64,000 nucleotides of DNA from Tenacibaculum sp. SZ-18 (GCF_002813915.1 NZ_CP019335.1:3889777-3953776), one strand, 5' to 3'. Positions 27,316-36,502 are shown, counted from the stretch's first letter. The notes: a model not told the origin generated them from the sequence alone. Numbers and translations: made by a program.

Positions 27316-27924
27316 TTATAACTTATCTCTAAATTTTTCGGCATATTCTTTAATAACGTTTTGGTCAAAGTAAGGTTCTTCCTCAATTCTTCCAAGTACG
27401 TTTACACCGCTCATTTTCTCAATAATTATCTCTGTAGTTTTGTGTTCATTACCACTGTAAATTAAAGAAGTATCAAATCCTTTCGACTTTAATAAATTTA
27501 ATGTAAGTAAAGTATGATTTATACTACCTAAGTAATGTCTAGAAACAACAATAACTTTATAATCTGGTTTAATTAAATCGAAAATGGTGCGCTCATTATT
27601 CAAAGGAACTAATAATCCTCCAGCACCTTCAATTACAAGATTATTTTGCGTTGCAGGTTCTTTAATTTTATCGATGTCAATGGTAATTCCATCAATTTCC
27701 GCAGAGGCATGCGGACTCATTGGTGTATTGAGAGCATAACTATTTTCGTGGAATACAGTAGAGTTATTACTAATTAAGTTTTTTACTTTATGTGTGTCAG
27801 AATATTCTAAATCACCAGATTGCACTGGCTTCCAGTAATCAGCTTCTAAAGCTTCAGTAATAATAGCTGAAGCTACTGTTTTTCCCACTTCAGTAGAGAT
27901 TCCAGTTATAAAATATTTTTTCAT
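27316..27924 (-). CDS. bioD: Dethiobiotin synthetase
   Basis: 202 residues, ATP-dependent ring closure of DAPA to dethiobiotin. FITGISTEVGKTVASAIIT is the P-loop (GxxTxVGKT form), YWKPVQSGDLEYSDTHK the substrate loop, and VIEGAGGLLVPLNNERT the conserved BioD segment. Slightly shorter than E. coli BioD (225). Its start overlaps the DUF2007 gene by four bases. Confidence 0.94.
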   Translation of the reverse strand: MKKYFITGISTEVGKTVASAIITEALEADYWKPVQSGDLEYSDTHKVKNLISNNSTVFHENSYALNTPMSPHASAEIDGITIDIDKIKEPATQNNLVIEGAGGLLVPLNNERTIFDLIKPDYKVIVVSRHYLGSINHTLLTLNLLKSKGFDTSLIYSGNEHKTTEIIIEKMSGVNVLGRIEEEPYFDQNVIKEYAEKFRDKL

Positions 27925-28301
27925 TTAAATATTGTTTGGCAATCGTTACAAATTAATTTTCTTGATTCAAAAAATGGGAAGAGCATGTAAAAGAAACTTT
28001 TACGTTGAGCTTCTGCTACTAAAATTCTACTAGAATTACAATTTGGACAATGAATTTCATCACCGTTTTCATCCTTTTCATAGGTTCTAATATTGGCGTA
28101 AATTTTGGAAGCTTTCTCTAAATCTTTATTAGCAATTAAAAGTTTTACTCCTCCAATAGCTTGACTTAACAGTGGATCAGAATCAATGGTTTTTTCATCC
28201 ATTAACATAGTACTAATTCCTTCAGAGTCTAATTTTGATTTTATGACTTGTGCTTCTGTAGAATATTCAAATACTGTTAAAATTGTATAATCTTCCCTCA
28301 T
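27921..28301 (-). CDS. DUF2007 protein with C-terminal zinc ribbon
   Basis: 126 residues. The N-terminal half (TVFEYSTEAQVIKSKLDSEG, then DPLLSQAIGGVKLLI) is the DUF2007/putative signal-transducing fold (Pfam PF09413), a GlnB-like domain of unknown function. The C-terminal half has CPNC and CNDC, a zinc ribbon. It is wedged between bioF and bioD with a four-base overlap to bioD and eight bases to bioF, so it belongs to the operon by transcription; a role in biotin synthesis is not implied by the sequence. Confidence 0.75.
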   Translation of the reverse strand: MREDYTILTVFEYSTEAQVIKSKLDSEGISTMLMDEKTIDSDPLLSQAIGGVKLLIANKDLEKASKIYANIRTYEKDENGDEIHCPNCNSSRILVAEAQRKSFFYMLFPFFESRKLICNDCQTIFK

Positions 28302-28309
28302 TTTAAATT

Positions 28310-29437
28310 TTAAACAAAGGTAGCAAGAAGCGATAAGATTCTAGTAATTTCTTCGTCAGAATTAAAGCTGTGCAGACAAATACGCAAGCGCTCTTGACCT
28401 TCAGGAACTGTAGGTGAAAGAATAGGTTTTACATTAAATCCTTTTTGTTGAAGATTTTTAGCAAGATCTTTCGTTTTTTCAGGACTTGAAACTATACAAC
28501 ATTGTATCGCCGATGAACTTGAAATGAATTTATGTTCTAATTCCAATCGCTTTAATTCTGATTTGAAGTGAGTAATTTTATCTTTAAGTACATTTATTTT
28601 ATTAGGAATTAATTGCTCATAAGCAACTCTAATTGTTGCAACTGAATGAGGAGATAATCCTGTAGTGTAAATAAAACTTCTAGAAAAATTAACTAAAAAA
28701 TCATAAAGGTTTTTACTTCCTAATATGGCGGCTCCATGACAACCTAAAGCTTTTCCGTAAGTCGTGATTCGGGCAAAAACTTTATCTTCTATTCCTAATT
28801 CTTGAACAAGTCCAGCACCATTTTTACCAAAAACACCTAATGCATGCGCTTCGTCAACAATTAAAAAGGTATTGTCCTTACTTGATATTTCAATAAAATC
28901 AATCAGATTTGCAGAGTCACCATCCATCGAGAAAACAGATTCTGTTATGATGTAGGCATTATCATAATCAAAGCGATTCAGAAGTTCTTGTAAATGTGCA
29001 ATATCATTATGTTTAAATTTATATGCTTTTGCCTTTGAAAGTTGAATTCCGTCTCGAATAGAAGCATGAATTAATTCATCATAAAAAATAACATCTCCTC
29101 GTTGAGGAATGGCAGAAAAAAAACCAACGTTGGCATCATAACCTGAGTTGAATAATAGCGCTTTTTCAGTTTTATGGAACTGAGCAATATGTTCCTCTGT
29201 TATTTGATACAAAAAATGATTGCCTGAAATTAAACGAGAACCAGTCGCTCCATTTAATTTTATGTTTTCTTTGAGAAGCAAATCGTGTGTAAGGTTGAAT
29301 ATTTCTTCAGATTGAGCAAATCCAAGATAATCATTAGAATAAAAATCGATTAAATCAGTAGAGGAGTCTAAGCTACGTAATGAATTTGACTCAATTCTTT
29401 GATTGAGTTTATGAATTAATTTATTCGGAAAATTCAT
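28310..29437 (-). CDS. bioF: 8-amino-7-oxononanoate synthase
   Basis: 375 residues, PLP-dependent alpha-oxoamine synthase that condenses pimeloyl thioester with alanine. FYSNDYLGFA, NGATGSRLISGNHFLYQITE, LFNSGYDANVGFFSAIP and VDEAHALGVFGKNGAGL are family signatures; the PLP-binding Lys is in TTYGKALGCHGAA. First biotin gene after the S24 gene, two bases downstream of its stop, and ahead of DUF2007, bioD and bioA. Confidence 0.94.
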   Translation of the reverse strand: MNFPNKLIHKLNQRIESNSLRSLDSSTDLIDFYSNDYLGFAQSEEIFNLTHDLLLKENIKLNGATGSRLISGNHFLYQITEEHIAQFHKTEKALLFNSGYDANVGFFSAIPQRGDVIFYDELIHASIRDGIQLSKAKAYKFKHNDIAHLQELLNRFDYDNAYIITESVFSMDGDSANLIDFIEISSKDNTFLIVDEAHALGVFGKNGAGLVQELGIEDKVFARITTYGKALGCHGAAILGSKNLYDFLVNFSRSFIYTTGLSPHSVATIRVAYEQLIPNKINVLKDKITHFKSELKRLELEHKFISSSSAIQCCIVSSPEKTKDLAKNLQQKGFNVKPILSPTVPEGQERLRICLHSFNSDEEITRILSLLATFV

Positions 29438-29439
29438 AT

Positions 29440-29868
29440 TTATACACGTTTGATAACGTTTGTTACAATTCCCCAGATTACAAAATTATTTTCCTCTGTG
29501 ATTTTAATAATAGGATAATCAGGGTTTTCTGGCTGTAACCATACTTCACTTCCATCAACACGTAACCTTTTCACCGTAAATTCTCCATCTAAAAAACAAA
29601 CTGCAATTTTATTGTTCACCGGGGGAATACTTCGGTCTATAACCAATAAGTCCTTATCATCCAAACCAGCTCCAATCATTGATTGACCACTAACACGAGC
29701 GAAAAAAGTTGCGTCTTTATTCCTTATTAACTCCTCATCTAACGATAATTTAGATTCACTAAAATCTTCTGTAGGAGAAGGAAAACCAGCAGAAATGCCA
29801 GTATCAATAAATAAAGCACCATCGCTTACTATATCTTTCGGACTAAAAAATGTTAATGTTAAACTCAT
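29440..29868 (-). CDS. UmuD-like S24 LexA-family self-cleaving peptidase
   Basis: 142 residues, about the size of E. coli UmuD (139). The self-cleavage bond is Ala27-Gly28 in GISAGFPSPTEDF, the Ser nucleophile is Ser63 in SGQSMIGAG and the Lys base is Lys100 in FTVKRL. The spacings equal those of E. coli UmuD (Cys24-Gly25, Ser60, Lys97), shifted by three. UmuD acts with UmuC in RecA-induced translesion synthesis, but no umuC is next to it; bioF follows two bases later. An inverted repeat lies upstream. Confidence 0.88.
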   Translation of the reverse strand: MSLTLTFFSPKDIVSDGALFIDTGISAGFPSPTEDFSESKLSLDEELIRNKDATFFARVSGQSMIGAGLDDKDLLVIDRSIPPVNNKIAVCFLDGEFTVKRLRVDGSEVWLQPENPDYPIIKITEENNFVIWGIVTNVIKRV

Positions 29869-29895
29869 GCTTCAAATAAGAATAAAATCAATGTT

Positions 29896-29922
29896 TGTTC
29901 TTTCAAATACTGAATAAGAACA
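29896..29922. promoter_or_regulatory. Inverted repeat between UmuD-like and Lrp genes, possible operator
   Basis: TGTTCTT (29896-29902) and AAGAACA (29916-29922) are perfect inverse complements separated by 13 bases. The element lies 28 bp upstream of the UmuD-like ATG in the divergent promoter region. It could be an SOS or Lrp operator; no consensus for this lineage is known to me. Confidence 0.4.
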
Positions 29923-30007
29923 TCTGTGTAAAGTTAACCATTCTCTTTTATTTTTTAACTATATTGTGCTACACTTAACGAGACAATCCAATACTTACTT
30001 TATCCCT

Positions 30008-30469
30008 ATGTCAAAAAAGTTGAAAATTGATGGTATTGATAAAATTATCATCAAAAGATTGGTGAAAGATGCAAGAACCCCTATTTTAAGTATCGCTAGA
30101 GAAGTTGGGATTTCAGGTGCGGCTATACACCAAAGATTGCGAAAATTAGACGAGTCGAGTTTAATAGAAGGCTATAAGATGGTCTTAAACCCCAAAGCTT
30201 TAGGATATACTACAACCGCTTTTGTTGGTGTGTTTTTAGATTCAGCTAGTTTATATTCATCAGCTATTAAAAGATTAAAGGACATTCCTGAAGTTGTTGA
30301 AAGTCATTACACTACCGGAAACTATGCTATTTTTATTAAAATAATGTGTAAGAATAATGAAGATTTAATGCATTTGTTAAATAAAGATATCCAAAGTATA
30401 AAAGGAGTTTCAAGAACGGAAACATTCATATCTTTGGATCAACAAATAGACAGACAAATAAAAATTTAA
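30008..30469 (+). CDS. Lrp/AsnC family transcriptional regulator
   Basis: 153 residues from ATG 30008; the frame opens 14 codons earlier from a non-ATG codon that lacks support. An N-terminal winged helix (IDKIIIKRLVKDARTPILSI, AREVGISGAAIHQRLRKLDE) is followed by the RAM ligand-binding domain (YTTTAFVGVFLDSASLYSSA and a final TETFISLDQQI). Such proteins sense amino acids and form octamers. It is divergent from the UmuD/biotin operon and eight bases before the HupE/UreJ gene, so control of either is possible. Confidence 0.92.
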   Translation: MSKKLKIDGIDKIIIKRLVKDARTPILSIAREVGISGAAIHQRLRKLDESSLIEGYKMVLNPKALGYTTTAFVGVFLDSASLYSSAIKRLKDIPEVVESHYTTGNYAIFIKIMCKNNEDLMHLLNKDIQSIKGVSRTETFISLDQQIDRQIKI

Positions 30470-30477
30470 ACCTTTTT

Positions 30478-31059
30478 ATGAACGATTTTATATTGTATTT
30501 CAAAATGGGCTTGTTTCATGTTTTAGATTTGAAGGCCTATGACCATATTTTGTTCTTAATTGTATTAGCAGTTGTTTATCAATTCAAACAATGGAAGAAA
30601 GTAATTTGGTTAATTACGTTATTTACGGTAGGACATTCCATTACTCTAGCATTATCTGCTTACAATGTTATAAGAGTAAGAGAAGATTTGGTAGAGTTTT
30701 TAATTCCGCTTACAATTTTTATAACTGGTTTAATGAATGTATTAACAGCAAGAAAGGCATCTGTTGGTAAAGAAAATCAAAATTTATTTTTTGCGTTATT
30801 CTTCGGATTAATTCATGGTTTAGGTTTTTCGAATTATTTTAAGGCAATGATAGGTAGAGCATCAGATAAGTTTTTACCATTGGTTGAATTTGCACTTGGT
30901 GTGGAAGCTGCGCAAATTATTATTGTTGGGTTGATTTTATTGGTGGGTAGTTTAGTTCAATCAGTATTCGGTGTAAATAGAAGAGATTGGATTTTAGTAG
31001 CTTCTTCAATCGTAATCGGATTTGCTATTCAAATGATGATAAATCGTGTTTTTTGGTAA
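30478..31059 (+). CDS. HupE/UreJ family membrane protein
   Basis: 193 residues with about six TM helices. The signature LDLKAYDHILFLIVLAVVYQ, TLFTVGHSITLALSA, and FFGLIHGLGFSNYF with conserved His/Asp in membrane segments is the HupE/UreJ_2 pattern. Family members are thought to move nickel or cobalt; those in Bacteroidota often lack urease or hydrogenase neighbours, as here. Eight bases downstream of the Lrp gene. Confidence 0.85.
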   Translation: MNDFILYFKMGLFHVLDLKAYDHILFLIVLAVVYQFKQWKKVIWLITLFTVGHSITLALSAYNVIRVREDLVEFLIPLTIFITGLMNVLTARKASVGKENQNLFFALFFGLIHGLGFSNYFKAMIGRASDKFLPLVEFALGVEAAQIIIVGLILLVGSLVQSVFGVNRRDWILVASSIVIGFAIQMMINRVFW

Positions 31060-31102
31060 ATATTAACTTCTTAAACTGCAATTTCTCCTTATTTTAGCTC
31101 AT

Positions 31103-31537
31103 ATGACTTTAACAACGAAAGAATTAAGATATGCACGAACTTACCTTAAAATGGCAACTGAATGGGGTAAGTTATCTCATTGTAAGAGAAAGCAGGTTGG
31201 AGCATTAATTGTAAAAGATAGGATGATCATTTCTGATGGATACAATGGAACACCAACTGGTTTTGAAAATGCATGTGAAGACGAAGAAGGATGGACGAAA
31301 TGGTACGTGTTACATGCAGAAGCCAATGCAATATTGAAAGTTGCAGGATCTACACAATCATGCAAAGGAGCTACTTTATATATTACATTATCACCATGTA
31401 AAGATTGTTGTAAATTGATACATCAATCAGGAATTACAAGAGTTATTTATTCTAACGAGTATAAAGATAAAAGCGGATTAGAATTTCTAGAAAAGGCAGG
31501 AGTTGAATTGATTTATTTACCTAATGAACAAAAATAA
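31103..31537 (+). CDS. dCMP deaminase family protein
   Basis: 144 residues, zinc-dependent cytidine deaminase fold. Zinc ligands: His in LHAEANAILKVAG with the catalytic Glu right after it (HAEAN), and the Cys pair in LSPCKDCCKLIHQ. IVKDRMIISDGYNGTPTG and CED complete the ComEB/dCMP-deaminase pattern. It makes dUMP for thymidylate synthesis. The last 14 bases overlap the S41 protease gene. Confidence 0.93.
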   Translation: MTLTTKELRYARTYLKMATEWGKLSHCKRKQVGALIVKDRMIISDGYNGTPTGFENACEDEEGWTKWYVLHAEANAILKVAGSTQSCKGATLYITLSPCKDCCKLIHQSGITRVIYSNEYKDKSGLEFLEKAGVELIYLPNEQK

Positions 31538-33122
31538 TCTACCTATATTTTTTGCCATAGCTATGGCTTTCGGTGTTTTAATTGGTACTTTCTTTACTGG
31601 ACAATCTGCTACTTTAAGTAAAAGTTCTTTAAACGAACAAAAAATTAAGCGCTTAATAAACTTCATTGAACAGGATTATGTTGATGAGGTAAATACAGAT
31701 GAGTTGTTGGATGGAGCAATTGCACAAATACTAACTAAACTTGATCCGCATTCGGTTTACATACCCAAAGAAAATTTACAAGCCGTTACCGAAAATATGC
31801 AAGGTAATTTTGTAGGAATTGGAGTGCAATTTAGAATTATGGATGACAGTATTACGGTAGTTCATCCGATGAAAGGAGGACCTAGTATTAGAAAAGGAAT
31901 TAAGGCTGGAGATAGAATTTTAATTGCCGATTCTGATACTTTGTTTGGAAAAGGAATTCGTAACAATCAAGTGCTTAAAAAATTAAAAGGAGCACCAAAT
32001 ACAGAAGTAAACCTAACGGTTTACAGAAAATCAAACGATAGTTTATTTGATGTAACGGTAGAACGAGGAAAAGTCAATATTAAAAGTGTTGATATCGCCT
32101 ACATGTTAAATGATAGTATTGGTTACATTAAATTAGATCGATTTGCACGTAACACTTATAAAGAGTTTAAAGAGTCACTTACTATTTTGAAAGATCTAGG
32201 CATGACTGATTTGATTTTAGATTTAAGAGGTAACGGTGGTGGATTTATAGACATCGCAAATAGTATTGTTGATGAGTTTTTAGAAGATGACAAACTTATT
32301 GTATTCACAAAGAATAATGGAGGAGAAATTAGTGAATCTTTCGCAACCTCTTATGGTGATTTTGAAAACGGTGGCTTATATGTTTTAATGGATGAAAATT
32401 CGGCTTCCGCATCTGAAATAGTTGCAGGTGCTTTACAGGATAATGACAAAGGAATTATTGTTGGGAGAAGATCCTTCGGGAAAGGATTAGTGCAGGAAGA
32501 AATGGATTTAGGTGATGGTTCTGCAGTTCGTTTAACTACAGCACGTTACTACACACCTACGGGGCGTTCAATTCAAAAGCCGTATAAAAAGCCTAATTAT
32601 ACTGATAACGAGTTGCCTGAAGATGCAAGTGGTTCGCCGTTAAGTTATGGTGATGAAGTTGAAAACAGATACAGAAATGGAGAATTATTCAATAGAGACA
32701 GTATAAAAATTGTTGACAGCCTAAAGTACACAACTCCAAAAGGTAAAACTGTATATGGTGGTGGAGGTATTATTCCGGATGTATTTGTGCCAATCGACAC
32801 ATCATCTTATATTTCTCCTTATTATTATGCTTATTTAAACGATTTTGCTTTTAAATATGTAGATAATAATAGGAAAGATTTATCGTCACTTAAAATTGAG
32901 GATTTCATTGAAACTTTTGATGCTAATCAAAAAATTTCATCTCAATTTTTTAGTAATATTAAAGATTTAAGACTATCATCTTTGACCAGAGAAAAATTAA
33001 AAAAGTTATTGAAAACAACCATTGCTCGAGAATTATTTAATGATCAAGGGTTGTATAGAATGAATCATCTTGATGATAATATGATTCTAAAAGTGTTAGA
33101 GCTAGAAAAAAATAATGAATAG
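31524..33122 (+). CDS. S41 family C-terminal processing peptidase
   Basis: 532 residues with an N-terminal membrane anchor or signal (PIFFAIAMAFGVLIGTFFTG), a CTP helical lead (QDYVDEVNTDELLDGAIAQI), a PDZ domain (FVGIGVQFRIMDDSITVVHP, GGPSIRKGIKAGDRILIADS) and the protease core. The nucleophile is in NSASASEIVAGALQD and the Lys in RSFGKGLVQEE. A C-terminal extension of about 120 residues follows. Periplasmic processing or quality-control protease, CtpA type. Ends at a strong terminator. Confidence 0.94.
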   Translation: MNKNNLPIFFAIAMAFGVLIGTFFTGQSATLSKSSLNEQKIKRLINFIEQDYVDEVNTDELLDGAIAQILTKLDPHSVYIPKENLQAVTENMQGNFVGIGVQFRIMDDSITVVHPMKGGPSIRKGIKAGDRILIADSDTLFGKGIRNNQVLKKLKGAPNTEVNLTVYRKSNDSLFDVTVERGKVNIKSVDIAYMLNDSIGYIKLDRFARNTYKEFKESLTILKDLGMTDLILDLRGNGGGFIDIANSIVDEFLEDDKLIVFTKNNGGEISESFATSYGDFENGGLYVLMDENSASASEIVAGALQDNDKGIIVGRRSFGKGLVQEEMDLGDGSAVRLTTARYYTPTGRSIQKPYKKPNYTDNELPEDASGSPLSYGDEVENRYRNGELFNRDSIKIVDSLKYTTPKGKTVYGGGGIIPDVFVPIDTSSYISPYYYAYLNDFAFKYVDNNRKDLSSLKIEDFIETFDANQKISSQFFSNIKDLRLSSLTREKLKKLLKTTIARELFNDQGLYRMNHLDDNMILKVLELEKNNE

Positions 33123-33152
33123 AAGTTGGTTCAGATATAAGTTGAATTAAAT

Positions 33153-33194
33153 AAAAAAAGAAGCGTTATTTTTAAAAATAACGCTTCTTTTTTT
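33153..33194. terminator. Bidirectional intrinsic terminator
   Basis: AAAAAGAAGCGTTATTTTT and its inverse complement, separated by two bases (33173-33174), form a 20-pair hairpin with A and T tails. Sits between S41 protease (plus) and the mini membrane protein (minus) and can end both transcripts. Confidence 0.88.
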
Positions 33195-33197
33195 ATT

Positions 33198-33377
33198 TTA
33201 CTGTATTTTTATTTTCTTTAGGAAAAAATAATAGTAAATAATATAAAGCCATCCCACTCCTCCGTGAATGAGAGCGAAGAGTACAGATTTATTTCTATCC
33301 CAAGATATTATCATGGCCAAGATTGTTCCAATTAAAACTCCAACATTTATACCGTTTTTAGTAACAATTTTAAACAT
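33198..33377 (-). CDS. 59-residue membrane protein downstream of GH3 gene
   Basis: Begins MFKIVTKNGINVGVLIGTIL and continues AMIISWDRNKSVLFALIHGG then VGWLYIIYYYFFLKK. Two TM helices joined by a charged loop with SWDRNKS, and a basic tail. The start is three bases after the GH3 stop, so it is almost surely co-transcribed and coupled. I have an impression of similar short proteins in other Flavobacteriaceae, but no function is known to me. It is too short for a 60-residue cut-off. Confidence 0.65.
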   Translation of the reverse strand: MFKIVTKNGINVGVLIGTILAMIISWDRNKSVLFALIHGGVGWLYIIYYYFFLKKIKIQ

Positions 33378-33380
33378 AGT

Positions 33381-34877
33381 TTATTCCTTTAAAAACCTTT
33401 CTAATATATTGGCAATTTTCCTGTTATCTGAAAGTTGAGGTATTTTATTTTGTCCTCCAAATTTACCTACAGATTTCATGTATTCATGGAATCCACCTTT
33501 TTTCACCTTTCTGATAATTAATGAACGTAGTACTTTACCTTCAATTAAATCTTGATAATATATATTCTGTTCTTGCATAGAAGTATCTATTTTTGATGCT
33601 AGCTCTTCCAAGTGATCAGGCTCGTTTTCAAATTCAATAAACCATTCATGAAATGGTAATCCAGTCTCAGGGTTTACCTGTGGAGCTACTGTAAACTCAC
33701 TTACATTTACACCTGTTCCTTTTATAGCGTCATTCAATGCTTTTTCTACTTCTTTACCTATTACGTGTTCACCAAAAGCAGAAATAAAATGTTTAATTCT
33801 TCCTGTTACTTTTATTCGGAAAGGTTTGAGGGAAGTAAATTCAACAGTATCACCAATATTGTATCCCCAAAGTCCAGCTGTAGTATTTAGAATTATTACA
33901 TAGTTAACTCCTAATTGTACATCTTTTAAAGCAATACGAGTTGGGTTTTTATCGAAGAATTCGGTAGCAGGAATAAATTCGTAGAAAATTCCAGAGTCAA
34001 GTTGTAATAACATTCCTTTGTCCTGTTGCGAATCTTGAAATGCGATGAAACCTTCTGATGCAGGATATAACTCAATATAATCTATCTTTTTACCAATTAA
34101 GGCTTCGAACTTATTCTTGTAAGGCTCAAAATTGACTCCACCATAGATGAAGAAGTTGAAATTCGGAAATAATTCAGAAATAGACTTACCAGTTTTTTCA
34201 ATTAATTTCTCAAAATACATTTGAACCCATGACGGAATTCCACTTATTACCGTCATGTTTTCAGGTAATGTTTCCTCAACTACTTTATCTACTTTTGTAT
34301 CCCAATCTTCGATACAATTAGTTTCCCAACTTGGTAGTCTATTTTTTAATAAATAATTCGGAACGTAATGCGCAACAATTCCACTTAAACGACCTAGTTT
34401 AATACCATTTTTATTTTCTAAAACAGGACTTCCTTGAAGGAAAATCATTTTTCCGTTCACAAAAGAAGCGTCTTTAGTTTCATTGATATAAAATAACAAA
34501 GCATTTCGAGCCGATTTAATATGTGTAGGCATCGATTCTTTGGTAATTGGTATGTATTTAGCTCCAGAAGTTGTTCCTGAGGTTTTAGCGAAGTAAATCG
34601 GTTTTCCCTTCCATAATACATTTTCTTCACCTTTTATAATTCTATCAACGTATGGTCTTAAACCTTCATAATCGTTTACAGGGACACGTTTTTTAAAATC
34701 TTCATAAGAATTAATCGAAATAAAGTCATGGTCTTTTCCAAATGCAGTTTTGCATCCTTCCGAAACTAAATTTTGAAATACTTTTTCTTGAGTTTCTAAA
34801 GGTTTATTAGCCCATTTTCTAACGCTTTTTACAGCACGTTTTGCGAAAGGAATTGCTAAAAAAGATTTAAGAGACAT
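33381..34877 (-). CDS. GH3 family acyl-adenylate-forming protein
   Basis: 498 residues of the bacterial GH3 (auxin-responsive promoter) family, an ANL-type fold. FAKTSGTTSGAKYIPITKES is the ATP-binding loop, FFIYGGVNFEPYKNKF and YIELYPASEGFIAFQD are the conserved core motifs, and IKVTGRIKHFISAFGEHVIG is the hinge to the C-terminal subdomain. Plant members join amino acids to jasmonate or auxin; the substrate of the Bacteroidota proteins is unknown. It heads a two-gene unit with the mini membrane protein. Confidence 0.88.
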   Translation of the reverse strand: MSLKSFLAIPFAKRAVKSVRKWANKPLETQEKVFQNLVSEGCKTAFGKDHDFISINSYEDFKKRVPVNDYEGLRPYVDRIIKGEENVLWKGKPIYFAKTSGTTSGAKYIPITKESMPTHIKSARNALLFYINETKDASFVNGKMIFLQGSPVLENKNGIKLGRLSGIVAHYVPNYLLKNRLPSWETNCIEDWDTKVDKVVEETLPENMTVISGIPSWVQMYFEKLIEKTGKSISELFPNFNFFIYGGVNFEPYKNKFEALIGKKIDYIELYPASEGFIAFQDSQQDKGMLLQLDSGIFYEFIPATEFFDKNPTRIALKDVQLGVNYVIILNTTAGLWGYNIGDTVEFTSLKPFRIKVTGRIKHFISAFGEHVIGKEVEKALNDAIKGTGVNVSEFTVAPQVNPETGLPFHEWFIEFENEPDHLEELASKIDTSMQEQNIYYQDLIEGKVLRSLIIRKVKKGGFHEYMKSVGKFGGQNKIPQLSDNRKIANILERFLKE

Positions 34878-34942
34878 ATAGTTTATTTTTTGTTTGAAGA
34901 TAGAAGTTTAAATAGTTGTTTTCGACTTCTGACTTGTAACAT

Positions 34943-35809
34943 TTATTGAAAGTCAATATAATTTGTTGGGTTTGTAGGATAACCGTTGTTCCATAGCTCA
35001 AAATGTAAATGAGGACCAGTCGTTAGTTCTCCTGTAGACCCTACACTTCCAATTACTTCACCAGATTTTACAAAGTCACCCTGTTGTTTTAGTAAATCTC
35101 CGTTATGCTTGTATACAGAAACAAAATTATTACTATGTTGTATGGTAATGGTGTAGCCAGTTTCTGCCGTCCAACCAGATAAAATTACAGTTCCGTCTGC
35201 AACAGCTTTAACTGGTGTACCTGTTTTTGCCACTATATCAATAGCGAAATGCTTATTGGCGGCATTAAACGACTGGGAAACAGTACCTGTAATTGGAGCA
35301 AAAAATATAATTTTTGCTCTATCCGCACCACCAGCTGTTAGAGCATAACGATCCTTATTTTCAATTTGCTCCCTGAATTCTAAATCTTGTTCAGTAGCTG
35401 ATAATTTTGTGTAATCTATAGCAGCTTTTTTAGATTCATTTCTAATTGAATCAATTGCATCGGGTTCAATTTCACCTGTTAAGACAGGTCTTAAAGCCTG
35501 TGTAAATTTTTCTAAAACGGCGATTTTAATTTTTAAAGAATCAGCTTCGTACGTTAATTGTGTAGCTTTTTTCTTTAGTTGAGTTGATGAATATCCAGGA
35601 ATGTACTCTTTTAAGGAAGTAAATGCAATTAAAAAAACAGTAAGTGTAATAATTGCGATTGAAAAAACTCCACCAACAACAAAGACATTTAAACGAGAAA
35701 GTTTCAAAGAAAAGCGTTCTTGAAATGTATCTTCATTTAAAACAACCAAGCGATATTTATCGGTCAGTTTTTGTTTTAACTTACTTGGTTTTTTCTTGTT
35801 TTTAGCCAC
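34943..35809 (-). CDS. M23 family metallopeptidase
   Basis: 288 residues. An N-terminal TM anchor (about 28-50), a coiled-coil part (about 75-130) and a C-terminal LytM/M23 domain: HFAIDIVAKTGTPVKAVADG, TITIQHSNNFVSVYKHNGDL and TTGPHLHFELWNNGYP, the last holding the HxH metal site. This is the layout of cell-wall endopeptidases or their regulators in the periplasm. Between GH3 and nadD on the same strand but with separate intergenic gaps. Confidence 0.92.
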   Translation of the reverse strand: MAKNKKKPSKLKQKLTDKYRLVVLNEDTFQERFSLKLSRLNVFVVGGVFSIAIITLTVFLIAFTSLKEYIPGYSSTQLKKKATQLTYEADSLKIKIAVLEKFTQALRPVLTGEIEPDAIDSIRNESKKAAIDYTKLSATEQDLEFREQIENKDRYALTAGGADRAKIIFFAPITGTVSQSFNAANKHFAIDIVAKTGTPVKAVADGTVILSGWTAETGYTITIQHSNNFVSVYKHNGDLLKQQGDFVKSGEVIGSVGSTGELTTGPHLHFELWNNGYPTNPTNYIDFQ

Positions 35810-35856
35810 GAATACTTTGTTTGGAGTACCAAATATACAACGAAAAAATAGGAAGA

Positions 35857-36447
35857 CTATTTTTTATAAAAGTTCATTTCATCAATATATTTCCAAACTG
35901 TTGCACATAAAAGCGGTTTAATGTTTTTTCTGTTTTTAATGGCATTTCGAACCATAGTTGAAGAAATTTCTACAATTGGAGCCTTCACTCTATGGATTTT
36001 AGGATGATTATCAAATTGGGTTTCTACTTTTCCCTGCGAAATTCTTGGGTATACATAAACATTATGATGCTCTAAAATAGTCTCGTAATTTTTCCATTTA
36101 TGCAGACTTTTTAAATTGTCTTCACCCATAATTAAGCTAAAATTATTGGAAGAGTATTTTTCTGAAATATGAGCTAATGTATGAACGGTGTAATTTGGCT
36201 GAGGTAATTTAAACTCAATGTCGGAAGGAGAAATTTTATCATAATCTTCCGTAGCTCGATACACCATTTCGAATCGATGATGATTTTCTAATAAAGAACT
36301 TTTTTTCTTAAAAGGATTATGTGGAGTTACAACCATCCATATTTCATCTAAATCAGAGTTTTCCACCATATGGTTAGCTATGATTAAATGACCAATATGA
36401 ATGGGATTAAAAGTACCGAAATATAACCCTATGTTTTTCATATTCAA
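35857..36447 (-). CDS. nadD: Nicotinate-nucleotide adenylyltransferase
   Basis: 196 residues, NAD synthesis: joins nicotinate mononucleotide and ATP. GLYFGTFNPIHIGHLIIANH contains the GTFxPxHxGH signature; EIWMVVTPHNPFKKKSSLLE and SLIMGEDNLKSLHKWKNYE are the NadD substrate loops; ISSTMVRNAIK is the ISxTxxR motif. Either of the two Met at positions 1 and 3 could be the start. Follows gmk. Confidence 0.95.
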   Translation of the reverse strand: MNMKNIGLYFGTFNPIHIGHLIIANHMVENSDLDEIWMVVTPHNPFKKKSSLLENHHRFEMVYRATEDYDKISPSDIEFKLPQPNYTVHTLAHISEKYSSNNFSLIMGEDNLKSLHKWKNYETILEHHNVYVYPRISQGKVETQFDNHPKIHRVKAPIVEISSTMVRNAIKNRKNIKPLLCATVWKYIDEMNFYKK

Positions 36448-36502
36448 TGTTTTGTGTTAAATAGAGTTTGTTTAATACCGAAGAGAATATTGAATATTTT
36501 GT

